A stretch of 8,117 nt of DNA from an uncultured Mycoplasma sp. (GTDB taxonomy: Bacteria; Bacillota_I; Bacilli_A; RF39; UBA660): contig CANOGG010000045.1 in assembly GCA_947565485.1 (NCBI GenBank), forward strand, positions 1 to 8,117, in the 5' to 3' direction. Each line of letters begins with the position of its first letter. Position 1 is the first letter of the stretch. Below are positions 5,070 through 8,117 of this stretch, piece by piece. The position numbers and the translations under genes are program-made. Under the pieces are notes generated by a model. It did not search any database. It was not told the origin of the DNA and saw nothing but the letters and a program-made list of their open reading frames with translations.

Positions 5070-6360
5070 TGATAATTTTTGGAGTTCTTTTAACTCTTCT
5101 TGGATTACTGATTTCTTTAGTGCGGTTTATTTTAATAATTAAGTCTTCTTGATAGCTTTCGAGAATCTTGTTTAAGATTTCTTTTTCTTTTTCTTTTTTA
5201 GTGATAGAACTCTCGAGGTTCATTTTACTGCGCATTGCTTTATTTTTTTCTTTTAGAATGGTTTTATATTCTGTAATGGAGGTTTCTACATTATTTATTT
5301 CTTCTTCTAGTTCGTTTACCTCGGGGCCAAGAGAGTTATTGATAAATTCATCAATACTAGCAATATCATTTTGATATTTAGTAATGAATTCTTTGTTGCC
5401 AGCGATTTCTTTTTCGAGGTAAGCAATACGATTTTCTGAAGCTTTAGTATCCATGTTTTCATAGGATTTGTTTTCAATTAAAGTGGAAAATTCGACTCTT
5501 TCCTGTTCTTTTTTCTCAAGTTCCTCATCTAAGATAGCCGGAGATGTTATGTCCATAAATGGTTGGGACTTGACAATCGATACGAGTTCTTTTATTTTAG
5601 TGATAGCTCCAAAGATATCGTTATCTAAAAGCATCTCTTTGGCATCAGAACCAATTTTAGTCGCATTGGTTAAGAGTTCGAGTTTTCTTTTTTCGAGATT
5701 ATCTAAATCGCTAATAAGATTGGTTAGTTTTTCTTCGTCGATTTTCTTTAAGTCTTCATCGAGATAAGAATTAGGGTTATTTAAGTTACTCACGATATCT
5801 TTTAGATGTTTTTTTTCGGATTCTAAGGTATTATTTAGTTCTTCAAAGTCGTTATTATTTTCTTCTAATTGTTTTAGATTGGCATCATATTCAGAAGTTT
5901 TGACAGCGATTTCCTTGGTTAGTTTTTTGATATTTTCTTCTTCTTTACTTAAGAGCTCTAAGTAAAATTTATTTTCGCGAGTCGTAGTGATTTTATTTTT
6001 TAACATGTCAAAATATGATTTGTTTTTATGGAGTCGTTCTTTCATCACTTTAATATCTTGGTTGGTTTTTTCAGTGGTTGTTTTTGTCTCTTCTATTTCC
6101 GATTTTAAGTCTTTAATTTTACGGGTTAGACGGGTGATTTTATTTTTGAGGCTAATTTCTATATTTTTATCAACGAGTTCGTTTGAGGCATTAAAATACC
6201 GAGCCTCATTCATAAGGCCTTTTAAGTCTTCAATGGCATTTTCTTTGTTTCTGATTGCCCTTTTTATCGTTTCTAGTTCCATATTTATTTCGTCGATACT
6301 TTGGCTTTCGTTTGACATTTGAATTAGAGTGTCAATATTATTAAAAACTTCTGTTTGCAT
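5062..6360 (-). CDS. Long coiled-coil protein of unknown function (frameshifted near its end)
   Basis: This 432-codon frame encodes an almost entirely helical, Glu/Lys/Asn/Ile-rich coiled coil from about residue 20 to 410, with heptad-like stretches such as KITRLTRKIKDLKSEIEE and LEEEINNVETSITEYKTIL. There is no signal peptide, membrane segment or nucleotide-binding motif, so it is not an SMC-type ATPase; it is probably a cytoplasmic structural or scaffolding protein. The last 17 residues (EISNPRRVKRTPKIINA) are suddenly basic and proline-containing, while the neighbouring frame carries on the coiled coil. A one-base insertion at one of the A3 runs (complement of 5112-5114 or 5116-5118) explains this. 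The joined protein would be about 571 residues. Start codon: GGGTGG lies about 10 nt upstream. It begins the operon leading to the DUF1292-like gene and cdaA, and faces the cotJ genes. Confidence 0.75.
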   Translation of the reverse strand: MQTEVFNNIDTLIQMSNESQSIDEINMELETIKRAIRNKENAIEDLKGLMNEARYFNASNELVDKNIEISLKNKITRLTRKIKDLKSEIEETKTTTEKTNQDIKVMKERLHKNKSYFDMLKNKITTTRENKFYLELLSKEEENIKKLTKEIAVKTSEYDANLKQLEENNNDFEELNNTLESEKKHLKDIVSNLNNPNSYLDEDLKKIDEEKLTNLISDLDNLEKRKLELLTNATKIGSDAKEMLLDNDIFGAITKIKELVSIVKSQPFMDITSPAILDEELEKKEQERVEFSTLIENKSYENMDTKASENRIAYLEKEIAGNKEFITKYQNDIASIDEFINNSLGPEVNELEEEINNVETSITEYKTILKEKNKAMRSKMNLESSITKKEKEKEILNKILESYQEDLIIKINRTKEISNPRRVKRTPKIINA

Positions 6361-6398
6361 AGTATTTTAGCCACCCAACCTTTTCTATTCTACATATA

Positions 6399-6427
6399 AT
6401 ACTACCATAAATGCGGGTGATTTGCAA
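6399..6427 (-). promoter_or_regulatory. Possible promoter of the coiled-coil gene
   Basis: On the minus strand TTGCAA (6422-6427), 17 bp, then TAGTAT (complement of 6399-6404). Each box matches four of six consensus bases. A TATTAT three bases further down is an alternative -10. It overlaps the 11-bp motif at 6401-6411. Confidence 0.3.
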
Positions 6428-6493
6428 CTTAAACAGGTGAGAAAAATGATGTTTTTGAGGTTTTTTGGGTTATAGTTTAGTCTTTATGGTAGT
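6401..6493. repeat. Inverted pair of an 11-bp motif between divergent genes
   Basis: ACTACCATAAA (6401-6411) and TTTATGGTAGT (6483-6493) are perfect inverted copies 71 bp apart. Each copy reads TTTATGGTAGT towards the gene it precedes, ending about 40 bp before the coiled-coil start and about 33 bp before the CotJA-CotJB start. This placement fits a shared promoter element or activator site. A plain terminator is unlikely because the spacing is long and no T-run follows. Confidence 0.45.
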
Positions 6494-6526
6494 GAGTTCA
6501 TAACATATGGTAGGAGGTAATTGAAA

Positions 6527-6964
6527 GTGTTGTTTGAAAACAATGATATGGATCTTAATATGGCAATTTTTATGCCAGATATACTTTTAGGGCGCGAGAC
6601 AAAATTGTATGAGCCAATGGAAGGTTTTTTAAGAGGTAATATGTTTAAAGATGAGTATCAGCCTTATAAAAACTTGACTTATTTTAAACTTAATCCGACT
6701 TGTGAGAGAGAAAAAGCTTTATATAAACTTATGGCTTTAGCATTTGCAATCAATGACCTTAATTTATATTTAGATTTACACCCAAGTGAAGCAAAAATGT
6801 TTGATGTATTTAAAAAATACATAAAGGAATATGAAAATACATGTAAAGAGTATGAAGAGGCTTATGGACCACTTAAAATAACGGCGACGACAGGAGCAAA
6901 ATATAATTGGTTAAATTCTCCTTGGCCTTGGGATAAGATGGATGGAGGTAGTATGTATGTTTAA
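6527..6964 (+). CDS. CotJA-CotJB fusion, spore coat protein
   Basis: This 145-residue protein joins two families normally encoded separately in the cotJABC operon. Residues 27-54 (LYEPMEGFLRGNMFKDEYQPYKN) resemble the CotJA core, 'LY-P-x-E-x-L-x-x-G-x-(L/M)-(W/F)-x-x-x-Y-x-PY'. Residues 63-136 match CotJB: a helix with DLNLYLDLHP (77-86), then EEAYGPL (110-116) and the end SPWPWD (131-136). CotJB helps place CotJC in the inner coat of Bacillus spores. I chose GTG at 6527 because AGGAGG (6512-6517) lies 9 nt upstream; TTG at 6521 is only 3 nt away. The gene overlaps cotJC by 8 nt. The CotJB part is clear; the CotJA part is recognised by pattern and is shorter than usual. Confidence 0.8.
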   Translation: MLFENNDMDLNMAIFMPDILLGRETKLYEPMEGFLRGNMFKDEYQPYKNLTYFKLNPTCEREKALYKLMALAFAINDLNLYLDLHPSEAKMFDVFKKYIKEYENTCKEYEEAYGPLKITATTGAKYNWLNSPWPWDKMDGGSMYV

Positions 6965-7517
6965 ATATGTAAAACACACAAATTTTCCGATTAATATTAA
7001 GAAAAAAGACCTTAGAATGGCTAAATATCTAATTTCGCAATTTGGCGGGGCTAATGGGGAGCTTGCAGCGGCTTTACGTTATTTTTCACAAAAGTTTGGA
7101 ATGCCAGATGACCATGGAAAAGCTTTACTTAATGACATAGCAACTGAGGAGTTGGGACACTGTGAGATGATTGCAACAATGGTCCATCAGCTTACAAAAA
7201 ATGCGAGTGTTAAAGAGTTAGAGGAAGCAGGACTTGCTAGTTACTTTACAGAACATGGTAAAGGAATATATCCCTCTGATGCTTCGGGAGTACCATTTAC
7301 AGTAACTTATTTTTCAGTAACGGGTGACCCTATCGCAGATATCGTTGAAGATATGGCAGCGGAACAAAAAGCACGGGCGGTATATGAAAATTTGATTGAT
7401 TTGACAAATGATGAAGATGTGTTAAGAGTTTTATTATTTTTACGTCAAAGAGAAGTTGTACATTTTAATAGATTTAAAGAATTATATGAATATTATACTA
7501 AAAAAGGATATAAATAA
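6957..7517 (+). CDS. cotJC: CotJC, manganese-catalase-family spore coat protein
   Basis: This 186-residue protein is a four-helix ferritin-like manganese catalase. The di-manganese ligands are all present: Glu35 (GANGE), Glu65 and His68 (EELGH), Glu136 (DMAAEQ) and His169 (REVVHF), the same spacing as in the Lactobacillus plantarum enzyme as far as I recall. Family role: hydrogen peroxide removal; CotJC is a structural component of the Bacillus spore coat and, in clostridia, a catalase on the spore. It has no N-terminal export signal. The ATG at 6957 is chosen because GGAGG (6944-6948) lies 8 nt upstream; the in-frame ATG at 6942 lies on the ribosome site itself. The start overlaps the end of the CotJA-CotJB gene (ATGTTTAA), which indicates translational coupling. 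Confidence 0.93.
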   Translation: MFKYVKHTNFPINIKKKDLRMAKYLISQFGGANGELAAALRYFSQKFGMPDDHGKALLNDIATEELGHCEMIATMVHQLTKNASVKELEEAGLASYFTEHGKGIYPSDASGVPFTVTYFSVTGDPIADIVEDMAAEQKARAVYENLIDLTNDEDVLRVLLFLRQREVVHFNRFKELYEYYTKKGYK

Positions 7518-7529
7518 GAGGAATATAAA

Positions 7530-7563
7530 AACACTATTAGTTTAGAGGCTAATAGCGTTTTTT
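7530..7563 (+). terminator. Rho-independent terminator after cotJC
   Basis: CTATTAG (7534-7540) pairs with CTAATAG (7549-7555); one A-C mismatch is followed by AAC (7530-7532) with GTT (7557-7559), then Ts to 7563. It is 12 bp after the cotJC stop. The opposite strand has a T-run too (complement of 7527-7531), so it may also end the lysine-rich gene on the minus strand. Confidence 0.75.
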
Positions 7564-7586
7564 ATTTACTTTTGTTTTACAGAGTT

Positions 7587-8117
7587 TTATTTTTTCTTGA
7601 CATTATTTTTCTTTTTGGAATTTTTTTCTTTAGATTTTGAAGATGTGCTTTTCTTTTTAGCGGTTGTTTTTGCGTTTGGGGAATTCTTTTTCTTTGGTGC
7701 TGAGGTAGTAGTTTTGGTTCCACCTGAGTTATTGTTTTTTTGTTTTGGAGTTGGAGTCGCTTTTTTGTTTTTACTTGGAGTTGGTTTCTTTTTAGTATTC
7801 TGATTATTTTCTTTATTTTTAGCTTGGGAAGCAGGATTTTTTAGAGTGTTATCTTTTGTTTTTGGGGGCTGTTGGGCTTTTTTAGTATTAGTTGGACTTG
7901 GCTTAGTTGATTTAGAGTTTGGTTTTTGAGGGGTTTTGGCATTCTTTTTTGCGTTAGGTTTCTTGTTGGTATTAGATGATTTAGATTTTTTATTTTGAGG
8001 TGAAGTGTGCTTTTTTGATTTTGGTTCTGTTTTCTTGGCTTTTTCTGGTGATTTTTTAGTATCAGCATCGGCACTCTTTATTGGCTCGTTTTCAGGAAGA
8101 ATTTCGATGGTTGGAGG
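7587..8117 (-). CDS. C-terminal part of a protein with a long lysine-rich tail (5' end outside the window)
   Basis: An open minus-strand frame runs from the right edge to TAA at 7587-7589, 176 codons with no start codon inside, so the gene begins outside. Only the first 13 or so residues visible (PPTIEILPENEPI) look like the edge of a folded or acidic part. The rest is low-complexity Lys/Pro/Ser/Thr/Asn/Ala, with 52 lysines in 176 residues, no aromatic residue and no cysteine, and ends in KKKNNVKKK. Such tails resemble histone H1-like, nucleic-acid-binding or cell-surface linkers. Which protein it belongs to cannot be told here. AAAAAA-rich coding gives little strand-specific codon signal, but the lack of any stop over 531 bases in an A-rich strand supports a real gene. 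Confidence 0.7.
   Translation of the reverse strand, partial: PPTIEILPENEPIKSADADTKKSPEKAKKTEPKSKKHTSPQNKKSKSSNTNKKPNAKKNAKTPQKPNSKSTKPSPTNTKKAQQPPKTKDNTLKNPASQAKNKENNQNTKKKPTPSKNKKATPTPKQKNNNSGGTKTTTSAPKKKNSPNAKTTAKKKSTSSKSKEKNSKKKNNVKKK

Noticed and set aside
5062..5132. Programmed ribosomal frameshift joining the two coiled-coil frames
   Set aside because: The shift needed is +1. No prfB-like CTTTGA site with an internal ribosome-binding stimulator is seen, so a plain one-base indel is simpler.
4657..5767. Several Ser/Phe/Leu-rich plus-strand frames opposite the coiled-coil gene
   Set aside because: Antisense shadows of Glu/Lys codons, with no ribosome sites and no recognisable domains.
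6499..6507. CATAACATA as a sigma-K (CATAnnnTA) or sigma-E type -10 for the cotJ genes
   Set aside because: No -35 match lies at the right distance, and the start of transcription would fall inside the ribosome site at 6512-6517.
7597..7803. Plus-strand frame rich in Phe, Leu and Val, like a membrane protein
   Set aside because: It is the antisense image of the lysine-rich minus-strand gene (AAA read as TTT), with no ribosome site.
7841..8074. Minus-strand frame starting at 8074 within the same region
   Set aside because: It lies in a different frame of the same A-rich gene; the frame open from the window edge to TAA at 7587 is longer and ends next to a terminator.

Overview
The window is AT-rich and carries a Gram-positive, spore-former gene set: the c-di-AMP synthase pair cdaA-cdaR, CotJ spore-coat proteins, a SipW-dependent (TasA-type) surface protein, strong AGGAGG ribosome sites and U-tailed hairpin terminators. 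This fits an uncultured low-GC Firmicute, probably a gut-type Bacilli/Clostridia lineage. That assignment rests on gene content and composition only. No tRNA, rRNA, CRISPR array or insertion sequence was seen.

Layout. (1) 1-1042, minus strand: a secreted TasA-like/SipW-dependent surface protein, running off the left edge and split by a one-base frameshift in a T4 run. (2) 1043-1206: a divergent control region with a near-perfect 12-2-12 palindrome and a second, weaker copy 35 bp away. (3) 1207-1875, plus strand: a small Xre/SinR-type repressor, then a solitary HicB-like protein with its own extended -10 promoter, then an 18-codon ORF ending inside a terminator. (4) 1876-2134: a gene-free stretch with a promoter, nested inverted repeats and two terminators, possibly a small RNA gene. 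(5) 2135-6360, minus strand: a long coiled-coil protein (split by a second one-base frameshift), a small DUF1292-like protein, then cdaA and cdaR with their own promoter, ending at a bidirectional terminator. (6) 6361-6526: a second divergent control region with an 11-bp motif facing each flanking gene. (7) 6527-7517, plus strand: a CotJA-CotJB fusion overlapping cotJC (manganese catalase family), followed by a terminator. (8) 7587-8117, minus strand: the C-terminal 176 residues of a protein with a long lysine-rich tail, cut by the right edge.

How the parts may work together. The Xre gene and the surface-protein gene form a compact divergent repressor/target pair, resembling SinR control of TasA-type matrix genes. 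CdaA makes c-di-AMP at the membrane and CdaR, encoded in an overlapping frame, is its extracellular regulator; the usual third partner glmM is not next to them. The cotJ genes belong to the spore coat. The coiled-coil gene faces them across a shared motif, which hints at co-regulation.

Most notable points: the CotJA-CotJB fusion, the DGG (not DGA) active-site triplet in CdaA, the twin operator palindromes, the candidate RNA gene, and two single-base frameshifts in short A/T runs that may be either assembly errors or real.
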